Assembly (NCBI GenBank): GCA_013407085.1
Contig: JACCGJ010015051.1
Location: 41,137 to 105,136 of the forward strand
Source: Atriophallophorus winterbourni
Taxonomy: Eukaryota; Platyhelminthes; Trematoda; Plagiorchiida; Microphallidae
Direction of reading: 5' to 3'
DNA: 64,000 nt
The position numbers and the translations under genes were made by a program. A model generated the notes under the pieces. That model had not been told where the DNA came from, searched no databases, and saw only the letters and a program-made list of their open reading frames with translations. Below, piece after piece: positions 1 through 11,659 of this stretch (its first letter is position 1; every line of letters begins with the position of its first letter).

Positions 1-129
1 GCAACTGCCTGTGGTTGACTGAACCAAAAGTCTTACTATAGTCGAGATATAAGCCATCTACCGCTATGTCATAATCCATCCTCTTAGTGACCTTGTTTAG
101 AAAGCACTATAAGTTTGTCAGACATGACC

Positions 130-591
130 TGTAAATGTGAATTTCACATTTAAGTTTGGTAAATTTTGGCCTGCCTGGATTCCAATTTTTTGTGCTTCTA
201 TCGAATTGTACACATTTATATTTTGTTGCTAACATTTACTTTCCTGAAAGATTCCTTACTTCGTACTTCCTCTTCTTATTCTGTTTCAATCTTTCCCGCC
301 ATTTTTGCTGGTTCGCAATTTACTTGATTGGACTTGCGCCATATTTTCCGCCCATAGACGCTCTTAATTGTTATTGAAATTATTCCCGGATCTTCAGTGT
401 TGAGGTATTTTGTATATTATTGTATATTTGTTTTAGTACCGCATTTTTATAGAGCAATTGTTTGCAAATATATTGGTTTTGCATTGATTGGACAATTCTG
501 CGCGTATCTCTAACCGGGTTTGAATCGAGTATAGAAAGCAATTCCGAGCCATTTGGATATCGTCCCTAAAAGTACTCTATTCTACTTTACA
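130..591 (+). repeat. Left LTR of the non-autonomous element
   Basis: Begins with the palindrome AAATGTGAATTTCACATTT (133-151) three bases inside the LTR end. Pair of 1740-2200. Confidence 0.92.
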
Positions 592-1739
592 GTACTCAAC
601 AGGTGACAATCAAAACTGCTGAAGGGTCTTCGAGGAGGGACGTTCGATCCCTCTGTCTTCTAGAGGGGGTAGTAGACGAGTAGAAAGTAATCAGGATGTT
701 GATCATTGGTGATGGCGCATAACACACCATGTACCTCGGAGACAAATTGGATTATGGTTATAGATACTTCGGGTTAATAGAAAATGTTGCCATGACGTAT
801 TGTGGACATGTGCATCATTCATACATTGTGCATTTTTGAAAGTTGCATATGAGAAATGCATTATGACTGGCCCTTGTCGATCTTTACATATCATGCTTTC
901 ATAACCGGGACAGTGTAACTGGTTGTCAAAGATTGTTCCAGCCATTAGTCGCTAAAAGCTCCTTATCCTATTTTTAAAAAAATATCGCAGGCTATGATAC
1001 ATACGCTATGCGTGATGTATTCATTGTATACAGCCACGGAGCACTTGCACATGCATGTTAGCATCCGGCGATAATGGACTAAGGAGCATACACCTACATG
1101 CGTGATGCATCCTTTGAGACCCATGATCATCACAAACACGTGTTTGTCCAAGTCCAACTAGATAATGGTTGCGCGGCGCATGCCAGGACAACCTGACACC
1201 TGCATTATGCGCCGGCGCGAAAGGCTGAACGTGACAAAGGTGCCTCCTATGCTTTGCTCATGCAACCTAAATTACTTTGGCAACATTTGACAATATAGAC
1301 GGCTCGTGAATACAAATTTGAAAAGGTTTCCATAGAGCAATGACTTCCGTTGTGGAATATTAAGCAGCTATGGCCCATTGTGCTATTGACATGCAAATTG
1401 CTTATAGATGGTTTGGGCATATTGTCTCCGGAAACTAAGCCAGCAACACATAACAATTGCTTATGAGGTACAAGTCTTGTGTGGTTATGCCCATGCCTTG
1501 ATGATTGACATGCTGTTTCTACTTTCTCGCCGGTAAAAAATTACATTGTGGTCATCTATTTTGTGAATTTCAACTACTAATTAGTAGTTAACAATTTTGT
1601 ACATAGTCTCATTGTAGCATTTTAGAATTGGCAAAAATGTACGGTAGATAGGAACGTTTGTCTACTTATACGGAGTATAGCGAACTATGGAGATGTGTTT
1701 ATGAATATGTTTTGAAGCTGAGTGGCTTCCGGGGGGCAG

Positions 1740-2200
1740 TGTAAATGTGAATTTCACATTTAAGTTTGGTAAATTTTGGCCTGCCTGTATTCCAATTTTT
1801 GTGCTTCTATCGAATTGTACACATTTATATTTTGTTGCTAGCATTTACTTTCCTGAAAGACTCCTTACTTCGTACTTCCTCTTCTGATTTTGATTTAATC
1901 TTTCCCGCCATTTTTGCTGGTTCGCAATTTACTTGATTGGACTTGCGCCATATTTTCCGCCCATAGACGCTCTTAATTGTTATTGAAATTATTCCCGGAT
2001 CTTCAGTGTTGAGGTATTTTGTATAATATTGTATATTTGTTTTGGAACCGCATTTTTATAGAGCAATTGTTTGCAAATATATTGGTTTTGCATTGATTGG
2101 ACAATTCTGCGCGTATCTCTAACCGGGTTTGAATCGAGTATAGAAAGCAATTCCGAGCTATTTGGATATCGTCCATAAAAGTACTCTATTGTATTTTACA
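1740..2200 (+). repeat. Right LTR of the non-autonomous element
   Basis: Collinear with the left LTR apart from about 15 substitutions or indels; ends TTTTACA directly before the TGACC duplication. Confidence 0.92.
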
Positions 2201-2319
2201 TGACCTACTTTAGGAATCCGTGTTGTGCGGCATTCAGTAGAAATTGTATGGTTAGGTATCCACAAATTTTATGGCAGATCAACCCTACATAGTACACTAG
2301 TGAGGCTAACTAGGCGCTA

Positions 2320-4620
2320 AATTTTAACCGCCGGAGAAGCTCCTCCCTTATCGATAAGCACTACAACGACTGTTCTCCGGTCTAAAGGAAGGGTGCCCTG
2401 TCTGAGGAAGGTTTTGAAAGGTTCCGTAATCGGTGCAGCTAATCTAGGAGCTTGAAGTCTGATCATTCATGGATGGATGTTATCGGGCCCTGTTGACTTG
2501 CTGTTGATCTCGAAGTTGCACGCTTTATAAATGCTAGGAAAACGAGTAAGCCTTTTCTATGCTTTCAATGACGGCAGAGCCATCGTTTATTCTCAAGTTA
2601 CCGACTCCCTTAGTGGTATGCCTTTTGATTGAACTTGGCTGTAGTATCGTTTTGAATGCATATTAGCCTCTTGGGCGAGTCTCATTTTGAAAGAGAACTT
2701 GTCAGCACATACATTGGAAAAAACGATATATCGCGATTAATTGTAACGGGCCGAAGTCTCACATGAAGGAGTAAGTTTTTAACGTATCCATCTTGCGCCG
2801 TAGTGACATATGACACGAGAGACTAAGACTGACCATTGAAGTTTACCCATTTTGCAAACGGGTACGAGAGAAGCGAATGGATCATAAAGTCATATGATTT
2901 TTTCCTGCCCCACATCTCATCCACATGGTCAATGTATGTAGTGCTGCAGCCAGCAGTAGGACGGTGGGGTCCATCCTATGAACGCATCGATACAGCTTAA
3001 GTCGGAGTTTATCAAGATACGAGAGTAACTCGCAGGCCAACCCTTTATGGTAGCTCTTTCGTACTGGTGGTAGGAAAACCAACTTTTCTATACCGCTTCC
3101 AGCAGTTGAAATAACTAGGTCGAGAGACGACGGAGACTGATCCTTGCGGAAACTAGTTGTTCCGTTTGCGTGTTGGTGAAGTGCATGGGTGTGTAGCCAG
3201 TTCAGAAAATCATTTGCGTTCCCTGCAGCATGCGAGGTTTGGAACTCCCAGTTTATTTCGGGTTGATTAAAATCACCAAAGATTACTACACGTGGTGCTA
3301 CGGCAAAAAGAGACGGAAGCTTAGTTTGCAAAAGAACATCTCCTTCAAAACTAGTGTTTGAACTACGTTAGATGCAACTTAACACTATACGCGTGCATCC
3401 TTGCATGAGCAAGGCAGATATTATCTGCAAGTTCGTAGTAGAATGGGAAATACTTTTCTCAAAAGGAATAGCATTATAAATAAGAGTAGCGCACCACCTG
3501 CCAGGTTACCAACAGGTCGATCGCTTCTCACGGCACCTGACCAGTCACCTATTGCTACCGGTATATGGGCATCATGATTCCGTGAATTCAAAATTTTGTA
3601 GTGTGTGTCGCCAACTCTATTCTACTACAAGCGTTTGTATAGAATAGAAGAGCACTATCACATGGTTCCAGATTCCCGCTGTTAGTTCCACCTAAAAGCT
3701 CCTATGAGTCTGCTTTGCGTTTTTGAAAGGCCTTGTTTCATCAGGAGGCAGACCATTCTTTTTTGAAATAAGAACAACTCCAGGCATCCTGTTTCATCTT
3801 CGTGGTCCGAGTCACTGCAGCTCAACCACGATTAATTTTCTAAAGAACGTATCGCGACGGTCAAGCTCTTAAATGTTGAATTTCAGTTTTCTTGATGTAG
3901 CGTCATCGTCACTCTACTGTCGTTTAATGTGTTTTAGATCAGGGGCGAATACGGTGAGCTCGATTTACACTAAACTTTGACTTCTTACCACTAAATGTGC
4001 TAAACTTATCTTTTGGGGTAGGGTGACAGGTTACACATCGCACTTACTTTCAACGAGGTGAAGTATATCAGCCTTTGAAAAAAATAGTTGAGATTGAACT
4101 GCTTTCCAAATTCTACTATACTTGGCTGCGGCGATCTCCTAGATGCGTCGTCCGGGTCAAATCTCAATTTACACACCCGGTGAACTCGCTTCAGCAGTGT
4201 AGTAGGGCGCATGCCTGAAGCACGGAATAGGTCGATGAGCTTCCTGCCGTCACTTTCATTAGGATGCTATGAGTCTCTGATGAAAGGTTCAACCCGCGTC
4301 AAGCTTAACATATTTCTTGACCGTGTTGAGCTACCTTTGATTATAGTTTGAAGCTCAGCAAACACTTTTCCCAAGTTGCAGACATTCCGGGCAAGTGCGC
4401 GGGCATCCTTTTTGGGGCTACCACCTCGATTTGCCGTAATTTGCTTCCAAGGAGCCTTAGCAGGACAGGAGTAGGGCGATAGTTCCGCCTTATGTGCTCT
4501 CAGGTAAGTGTTATGCTGGCTAAAGGTAGACGGGACCACAGACTTAGCTACTTTATCAAAGGTTTTGTGCTACAGAGAAGGACTTGGAGAAGAGCGCCTA
4601 TGTTTCTGAAGACGCTTTCG
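2320..4620 (-). mobile_element. CR1/jockey-like LINE, degenerate, minus strand
   Basis: Read on the minus strand, the order is ORF1-like text (about 4540-4010: RPTTLLKRVHRVCKLRFDPD and LNYFFQR), endonuclease (about 3610-2882) and the first part of the RT (about 2530-2330: STGPDNIHP, a stop, then APITEPFKTFLRQGTLPLD and VVVVLIDKGG). This is the usual CR1-group layout. Frames are broken throughout and the RT palm is missing, so it is a fossil. The ORF1 assignment is the weakest part. Confidence 0.75.
2882..3331 (-). pseudogene. LINE apurinic/EEP-type endonuclease fragment
   Basis: It contains RVVIFGDFNQPEINWEF (the GDFN motif of EEP endonucleases) and SPSSLDLVISTAG (the SxLDLV region near the C-terminus). 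Upstream, in other frames, GAVRSDRPVGNLAGGALLL (about 3540-3480) gives the preceding EEP segment. The histidine of the terminal SDH motif is not seen. Confidence 0.85.
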
Positions 4621-5529
4621 CTCCATAACCAACGTTTCTACGGACTCCTCGCAGTCAGCGAATAGCCATGCAACCCATTGATGTGCTGCATAAACATTAA
4701 AGTGAGTTGGCGACAGTCTAGTGCATTATGGATGTGCCCAACACAGGGTTACGTCGCGCTCTACACAATTAGAAACATTTTGTTGCAACTAGAGTAGAGG
4801 CAAACAGAAGGATTAACAATCATTTTGCACATTTAATTGATGAACTCACAAATTGATTGAATTTCGAAAATTTGAGCAGGGTGTAGACAAAATTCAAACC
4901 GGACATCAAGGAAATAAATTGCTGTTTTCCGTGTGTTTTTTATATTTCCTGCTGCCCGTAATAAAATCAGTTTAAAATTATTCTGCCTTGTGTGTTTTCA
5001 TCCATTTATGCTTCACACTTTCTTCAACGATTTTACAGAAATCTTGTATTAAAAATAAATGTGGTGAAAAATTTGTTAGTTGCAGCGAGTGTGGATCTTG
5101 AAAGCGTTACTGGAATGTGGCTGCTCTGACATACAAAATCATATAATGGGAACTATGCCAAGTACTGCTGGCTGCAGCGGAATTTTATTTCCTGGCATAA
5201 TGCTGCCACTGATAGCGCTTCGCTTTTACCGTTTTCAAAATAGTGTGATTCGTTCCACACATCAAACTTCAAAAACATTCAAACGAATACAGTTAAGTTA
5301 AGATTATGAGTTCTAGAACAATAACTCCGAACGCGACGATATTGTAAAGATTTAATTGTCGAAGGTTCTTTTTTGCTGTCCGAGTTTGTTTTATATGGAA
5401 CTCTCTAAACATATCATTTGTGCATCAAGCCTGACCATGTACAAGGCTGAACTTGACAAGTATATGTGGAGCGAACATAACCCCTCTCCTCAATACATAA
5501 GCTGATTTTCTATGATTAATGTTACGTAT
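4621..5529. other. No gene recognised
   Basis: AT-rich DNA between the LINE remnant and the solo LTR. One 73-codon frame at 5080-5301 has no recognisable content. Confidence 0.55.
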
Positions 5530-5698
5530 AGTGATGATTGTTTGAATACATCAGTAATAATAAAAAATGCTGTCATTCAAATTTTCGTTGTTAAAATTAC
5601 ATTAATCAATACATACTGCGTAATTCGTGTGAGCGTGGTTTGTCCTCACTTCCATTCTTGGGTTGGTTATTCAATTCAATACAATTCAATTCATTACA
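5530..5698 (+). mobile_element. Solo LTR of the Ty3/gypsy family, with TSD
   Basis: 169 bp homologous to the LTRs at 6359-6568 and 10074-10283, but in the opposite orientation: AGTGATGATTG, GAGCGTGGTTTGTCCTCAC, CTTGGGTTGGTTATTCAATT, ending ATTACA. The 5-bp CGTAT stands at both ends (5525-5529, 5699-5703). No internal region: it arose by LTR-LTR recombination. More diverged than the complete copy's LTRs, so older. Confidence 0.85.
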
Positions 5699-6358
5699 CG
5701 TATTTTGGACCATTAAATCTTTGGATTATTTTGTATTACTTAACCTTCCTTAGCTTCGATATCGGCTAAATACCAGGAAATAGATTTACGCCTTAGGTGG
5801 AACATTTATAGAACAGTTTCCTAGAAGAATCTATATATCATTGTTTCGTAGCAATTTTGAAGCACCGTCCGGTGTATTATTTCCTGAATAACCCCTGAAT
5901 ACTATTCCAAAATATTTGAACCAATATTAATAGGATACTTCCATTCAAACATGAAAGAAACGCTCGCAAATAAAAAAATCTTTCACATATTTTTCAACGT
6001 CTCTATCTTTACACATTATTTTACTTTAACCGGCCACTCGCCACGTTGGTAAAGGAAAACGTTTTCAAGCTTTGTCATTAAGGAGGGGTGCTGATTAAAG
6101 ACAGTACGGAGTAACTATTGGTTAAACGACCATGCACGTTTACGTTTGATTTCAAGTATTACATGGCTGAATGTGAGTGAAGGTCAATTACTAGCATACA
6201 TTTCTTTCGACAATATGTGTTTCAGCACCTGAAACTTCGACATCCAGTTTACAAGTCAAATGCCATTGCTTCCGGATGTCAGAAACCTTGAATATGGATT
6301 TTCTTTATAAAGATAAGAAATTATCGATTCAGGAAACAATGACAAAATAGTGAAAAAT

Positions 6359-6568
6359 TGTGATGAATAGTATTGTATTGAATTGAATAGCCAACCCAAG
6401 AAGGTAAGTGAGAACAAACTACGCTCACTCGAATCACAGTATGTATTGAATAACAAACAGAATGAATGAATGAAAATCAAAACTTGAATAACAGCATTAT
6501 TGATTATTGTTGAAACAATGGTGATGAATGATTGAGTATTATTGATCGTTAATCGAACAATCACCACA
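6359..6568 (-). repeat. 3' LTR of the Ty3/gypsy element
   Basis: On the minus strand it starts TGTGGTGATTGTTCG and ends CATCACA. Paired with 10074-10283; contains an A-rich ATTATTGAT repeat zone. Confidence 0.88.
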
Positions 6569-6849
6569 ACCACCGCAGTTTGCAAATGATCCTGGGTTTT
6601 TTAATCCTGGTGCAGCTTGTTTAACAAACGTTCTGATCTTCTTACCAGTCTCTCCGGTTCAGCATTTTCAGATGTATCTGTATCTCTGTATGTAATTTGA
6701 TCCACATGACGGCGATGCATTGAGTCATCATTAAGGTCCATTATTTTACCATGCATTTACCGATATTGCCAAGCACGATACCAGAGCTCGGTCGGAATTC
6801 ATTACCACGATGAAATGAAAATTCAGCTGATCCCAGGCCCAACAGATTT

Positions 6850-7300
6850 TTATCTCAAAGCTCTTGCTTTACATAACACAGCTGGAGTTTGTCCGGTAGT
6901 TGCGTGTGTACAATTCCGATATTGCAATAAGAAATTGTCAACAAATCGATCAAGTTCGTCGAATGTAGTGGGTGCACAAGAAGTGATTGCTCGCTTTAAA
7001 GTACCAACAAAATTTTCAGCCAATCCATTCGATTGTGGATGACGATGTGCAGTGAATAGGTGTCGACAACCAACAGAATGTAACCATTGTGTAAACGCAT
7101 GCAGCAAAAAGTGGCTGCCATTATCATTAAAAACAGCAATAGGAACTCCTTCGTGGCTGAATACTTTTCGCAGTGCAATCATAGTAAAATTAGATTTTGG
7201 TTCCTGTGTCCAAAAAACTTCAGGCCATTTTGAATAAGAATCAATCACGACTTGTTTAAAAATGGTCCACAGTAATCAGCATGAATGCGCTGTCAAGCTT
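6850..7300 (-). pseudogene. Ty3/gypsy integrase core
   Basis: The minus strand shows HADYCGPF (first Asp region), MIDSYSKWPEVF, AVFNDNGSHF (second Asp) and HRHPQSNGLAENFVGTLK (Glu), so the DDE residues are visible. A stop separates the first Asp from the long frame at 7248. C-terminal part ends at 6850. Confidence 0.93.
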
Positions 7301-7838
7301 CACATGCCAATGGCCATGGTGTCCATTTCGATGATTGTCGGAAAACTTTATGATGACAAGCTCCGCAAGAAACAGCAGTTCTGCGTATGTCTGCTTCTAT
7401 TTCAGACCACCAGCATAAACTTCTGACCAGAAACTTCATTTTTTCTATTCCAAGATGTCCAGAATGCCAATCATTCAGTACAGCTTTACGCATGGTGGAA
7501 GGAATAATAATTCTATCATTCAAGCATATTAAACCATCAGGAGTCATTAAGAGTTTACCTCGTCTAGTAAAAGATGATGGAAATTTCCTCCGAATATGTG
7601 AATTCCATCCTTTCTTCAAAGCAGTAAAAATAGCAGAAAAGAAACGTTTCGTTTCACGAATTAACAAATGTCGACTGACAGGAAGTGGTTGCACCAAAAG
7701 AGAATAAAAAGTATCATCAGGTTTCGAATCTGGTAGTGACTGGCGTGACAGGTGATCTACATGTTGAATGTGTTTAGCACTTCGATGTTCAATTGCATAA
7801 TCATAAGCACTGAGTGCTATGCTCCATCGCTGAACCAT
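7293..7838 (-). pseudogene. Ty3/gypsy RNase H end and integrase zinc-binding domain
   Basis: MVQRWSIALSAYDYAIEHRS and HIQHVDHLSRQ end the RNase H region. WHSGHLGIEKMKFLVR and CGACHHKVF form the HHCC zinc domain of integrase. Open for 181 codons. Confidence 0.92.
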
Positions 7839-8188
7839 CGCGCAGTACTTTTCGAAATAGATTTACCGGGATTGTAAATAAATTTTAAGGCTTCATGGTC
7901 TGTAACAATGGTGAAACGATGACCAAACAGGAATTTGTGCAAACGTTGAATAGCCCAATAGACAGCTAAAGATTCACGGTGTGTTTGAGCATAACCTTTT
8001 TCAGCAGCAGTTAGCCTGCGAGAAACGCAAATTACTGGATGTCCATTTTGCTCGAGAACAGCACCAATACCGTCGGGGGATGCATCAGTAATTACAAAGG
8101 AATGAATTTTGGGACTAAATGGACGAAGAACTGCATCTGACTTTAGAAAGGATAATATGCTACGTAAACAATGTTCATGTTTATCAGT
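7839..8188 (-). pseudogene. Ty3/gypsy RNase H
   Basis: FGHRFTIVTDHEALKFIYNP (TDHEAL is the typical RNase H signature) precedes a frame change near 7840. Upstream text continues toward the RT. Confidence 0.85.
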
Positions 8189-9033
8189 CTACACAAAAGT
8201 TTCTTTCGATTGAAGTGAAAATAATGGTGAAGCTTTTACACTGAAATTTGGAATGAACCTCGAATAGTATTGCAATGCACCGATAAGAGATCTCAATTGT
8301 GTCACGTTCTTTGGGGACTCAGCATTGGTCAGTGGGAGTACACGATTGAGATCTGGTTCATAACCATTACCATCAACAATGTATCCAAGGCATTTAAAAT
8401 TCGAAACAGAAAACAAACACTTTTCGGATTAACAGCAACATTTTTAGAGATGAATGTACGAAACAATTCCAGTAAACGTTCATCATGAAGAGATCGTGTT
8501 GACGCATGCGCGATAACATCATCCTGATATACTTCAAATCCAACCACATCGCGAGTAATATCATTCATGACTTGTTGAAATATAACAGGAGAATTGCACA
8601 AACCGAAAGGTAAGAATTTGTACCGAAATAGACCAAACGGTGTATTGATGTTAGTTAACATTGAAGACTGATCGGTCAATGGTGTTTGTAGGTAAGCATC
8701 TTTTAAATCAATCTTTGAGAAGAATTTGGATCCAGTCAATTTATTCAAAATATCTTCGAGTTTAACTGTCGTGCATGTTTGCTTCAACAATCTAGTATTT
8801 AATGTAAGACGATAATTGCCGCAAATCCTTGGGGTCTTCCCATCAGACTTCAACGGTGTGACAATAGGTGTGCCCCAATCAGATGACTCAACCTTTTCAA
8901 TGATACCTTTAGAACATAGATCTTTCAAAGCTTTTTCGACAGGTTCTCGGAGTCCATATGGAATAAGGCGGCGTTTGAGAAACACAGGGTTTCCTTCTAC
9001 GTCAAGAAAAAATTGGAGGAAGTTGCATTCCAC
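8189..9033 (-). pseudogene. Ty3/gypsy reverse transcriptase
   Basis: LIPYGLREPVEKALKDLCSK, GIIEKVESSDWGTPIV, FFSKIDLKDAYLQTPL, FGLFRYKFLPFGLCNSP and the catalytic YQDD in FEVYQDDVIAHA. A frameshift near 8330-8416 moves the reading to GYEPDLNRVLPLTNAESPKN and ALQYYSRFIPNFS, the connection domain. Confidence 0.95.
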
Positions 9034-9199
9034 CAGTTGCTTGAGAACATTTGATTATGAGATTCTTTAACTCTGAAGTGTCTTCAGTCGATGTCAGAAA
9101 AGCTAGACTGATTTTCAGTGCTTGCTTTGTTTTCAGACGGAGAATAAATGGCCGAGATTTAATAACATTGAATCTACAGGCAGCAGTATTGTTTTCATC

Positions 9200-9430
9200 T
9201 CAGACGGAAATCATATACGATCCAACGACAGGAATAGCATGTCCAGTAATGCCTTCAATTGTGAGGCTAGTGGGTTGGATTTCCGCCTTAGGAGCAAACT
9301 GTTTTAGATCTTTCTGGGTAATAAGCGATTCAACGCTACCCGTATCTAGAATGAAATCTAATGATGCACCACTAGAAACACAAGAAATGGTTTTACGAAT
9401 GTGGCTAGAATCGCAAGATATCACGCCTAA
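9200..9430 (-). pseudogene. Ty3/gypsy aspartic protease
   Basis: SLDFILDTGSVESLITQKDL contains the DTGS active-site motif; GITGHAIPVVGSY follows. 74-codon frame. Confidence 0.88.
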
Positions 9431-9499
9431 AAATAATGATTTAAATTCATCATTAACATCGCTAACCTGAGCGTTTTTCGAATCAGTCCAATATGTTTT

Positions 9500-10109
9500 A
9501 GGAGCTAGAAAAACGGATTAGATAGGACCAGTTTTTCCACACTTGTGACATCTGGCTTGATGGAATCAGCAAGTGTGGCGTCAGTGCAGTCTGCCACATG
9601 AAGCACATTTCCCAAATTTGATTGAATTGGAATTGCTATCAGCAACGCGATGATAATTCGGCTGATATTAGAGCTGTTGACTTCCTATAGCATTCTTCGA
9701 TATTTCACGTTTATGTGTATGGAACATGACGGAATTTTCTGCTGGCGACAAATCTGTTGTTGCCACTCGCGTATCTTCATACTGTTCGCAGTGAGATCAA
9801 ACATCTTCAAAAGAGGGTTTTGGCAGCTTCAAGAGTTCATTCTGCAAAACACTGTCATGTATTCCAGGCCAGATTTTTTATTAAGGTATGAGCAGTTTTT
9901 CCGATTGAATTTAGAAAATGAACAGACTTTTTATCATTTTCTGCTTTCGGCCGTGCCATACACCAAATTTCGAATCTTTCAAAATAGTCTTCAATTTCTC
10001 GAGCATTTGCATTTATATCGAGAGGTTCTAGATTTGAATTCTCTATGAAGAAATTGCTGATCGCGACGCCAAATTTATTGAATTGTATTGTATTGAATTG
10101 AATAGCCAA
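9500..10109 (-). pseudogene. Ty3/gypsy gag with double zinc finger
   Basis: From 10109: ISNFFIENSNLEPLDINANA, REIEDYFERFEIWCMARP, then frames changing to LLKLPKPSFEDV. The nucleocapsid part near 9600-9530 reads KCASCGRLH and TC, with two in-frame TGA stops, then ARCHKCGKTGPI. Both TGAs could come from CGA by C-to-T change (inference). Confidence 0.8.
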
Positions 10110-10283
10110 CCCAAGAATGTAAGTGAGAACAAACTACGCTCACTCGAATCACAGTATGTATTGAATAACAACCAGAATGAATAAATGACAATCAGAACTT
10201 GAATAACAGTATTATTGATTATTGATGGATGAATGATGATGAATGATTGAGTATCATTGATCGTTAATCGAACAATCACCACA
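10074..10283 (-). repeat. 5' LTR of the Ty3/gypsy element
   Basis: On the minus strand it starts TGTGGTGATTGTTCG, the same as the 3' LTR; differences are concentrated in the ATTGAT zone and at the extreme 3' end. Confidence 0.88.
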
Positions 10284-10375
10284 AAAATGCAAAAATGAAT
10301 TTTGTTCATTTTAAAATAATTTTGGTTATTAGGTTAGCCATTTTACGTCTAATTATCTGGTGGAACACTTCAAAC

Positions 10376-10900
10376 GCACAAAAACATTTTTGACAGTTTT
10401 AAGCGCTTGTCTGCTGCTTTCTTTCGAAAGAAATTCGAAAACCTCAATTGACTTGTCACCAAATTACAGTACAATGTAAACTGAATATAACTGAGCTGAG
10501 TAAAATTGTCCGCTGTTAATTGAATTGAGAAAAACGGGAACGGAATGTGCTTCCCGTAGGTTATAAAGTGTTGGACGATCATCTATGAATAAACAATTTG
10601 AAAACTGGAAATATCTTCCAGTAAATGACTGCATGCAATCTTTATGGCGTTCTTCAGCTAACCTCTCACCGTGCTGGTGAAGAGAAACTGTTTTTTTCTT
10701 TTTCCAGCATCGGCTATAACGCGGTGCTTCCTAAGTTCAACCCGGATAATCTCTTGGCTTCGCGATCGGCGAAGATTTCAAACAGACAAAAAGAATATAC
10801 GTTTTGGCAGTGGTGGGTGCTTCTCTGCAGCTTTTCACCGAAAGAAATTCTGGACGCTCGATTGGCTTGTTAGCCACATACTGTCCTGTGCAAACTGAAC
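10376..10900 (+). repeat. Short direct repeat pair
   Basis: About 110 bp at 10376-10490 and 10778-10900 are related: GAAAGAAATTC, TGACTTGT/TGGCTTGT, TACAGTACAATGTAAACTGAA against TACTGTCCTGTGCAAACTGAA. Identity is moderate and no element type is recognised. 10901-11659 is AT-rich with ATAATA tracts and otherwise empty. Confidence 0.45.
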
Positions 10901-11659
10901 TGAACTGAACTGATCTATTTTAGTTTTAATCCATCAATTATATAACGAATGTCAGTAGAAACAAGTGTTTGATTTAAAAATAGTTAATTTTACCTTTAAG
11001 AAAAACATTCCTGAGACCGGTAGTAGTAAAGCATTCAAATATAAACATTTCGCTATATTTTTCTGCTATTCGATATTAAATTATAAATATTATCCAGTGA
11101 AAGTTGAATGAAGATGTGAAATACTATTTGGAATGTATAAATAGTTGTTTTTTATTACAGAATTATTTATCCCTAATTTCACTGATTTTTTGTCATAACC
11201 TCGTTCAGTAATGGTTACAACTTGCTTGAATTGTTGATTTTGAATGAAATAATGATTATAATAATAATATAATGATGATAATAATAGTATAATATAATAA
11301 AAAATAATATACTATATACTATATGATCGTCAAACCAAAGCATGTTCTGTCGATATTGTTTACCATCAATTGTATAATTTATTCATCGAATGAAACATTC
11401 CTGCGTTCAGGTTGTATGTCAAAATCTAGAGGAAATTTATGTGTATGGTTTTGCAGACTCTCTAGAATGTCCCAGTGTGGGGTATCACTAAACATGTACT
11501 TAATAGCTGTTTTTATTAGAATTTCAAACAGTTTTTTGATATAAACAACGTTAGTTAATAAACTTATTTTCAAATACTTAACATTGTGATATAACTAATT
11601 CTAGCATAATTATTTTAATTTATATTTTAATTTATATTTCTCACACACTTCTGTATATT

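Larger units (their letters stand above)
130..2200 (+). mobile_element. Non-autonomous LTR retrotransposon, complete with TSD
   Basis: Two direct repeats of about 462 bp (130-591 and 1740-2200) begin TGTAAATG and end TTTACA, i.e. TG...CA, and bracket 1,148 bp. The 5-bp TGACC stands immediately before (125-129) and after (2201-2205). A purine-rich GGGGGGCAG just before the right LTR looks like a polypurine tract and sets + orientation. The interior has no frame above 80 codons and no gag or pol homology, so mobilisation would need another element's proteins. By eye the LTRs differ at roughly 15 positions (about 3%), so insertion is fairly recent. No clear primer-binding site was identified. 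Confidence 0.9.
6359..10283 (-). mobile_element. CsRn1-like Ty3/gypsy LTR retrotransposon, full length but broken
   Basis: 3,925 bp on the minus strand with 210-bp LTRs and AAAAT at both ends (6354-6358, 10284-10288). Order: LTR, candidate primer-binding site TGGCGTCGCGATC two bases after the LTR (10071 downward), gag with CHCC + CCHC fingers, protease, RT, RNase H, integrase, LTR. PR-RT-RH-IN is the Ty3/gypsy order, and the finger layout is the one I associate with the CsRn1 clade. Stops and frameshifts occur in gag, between RT and RNase H, and before integrase, so it cannot be autonomous. Confidence 0.88.

Noticed and set aside
635..660. T-arm-like GAGGGACGTTCGATCCCTC in the LTR element interior
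   Set aside because: A short stem with TTCGATC occurs by chance; no A box or cloverleaf lies around it.
5080..5301. 73-codon frame upstream of the solo LTR
   Set aside because: No domain or repeat match; length is within chance expectation.
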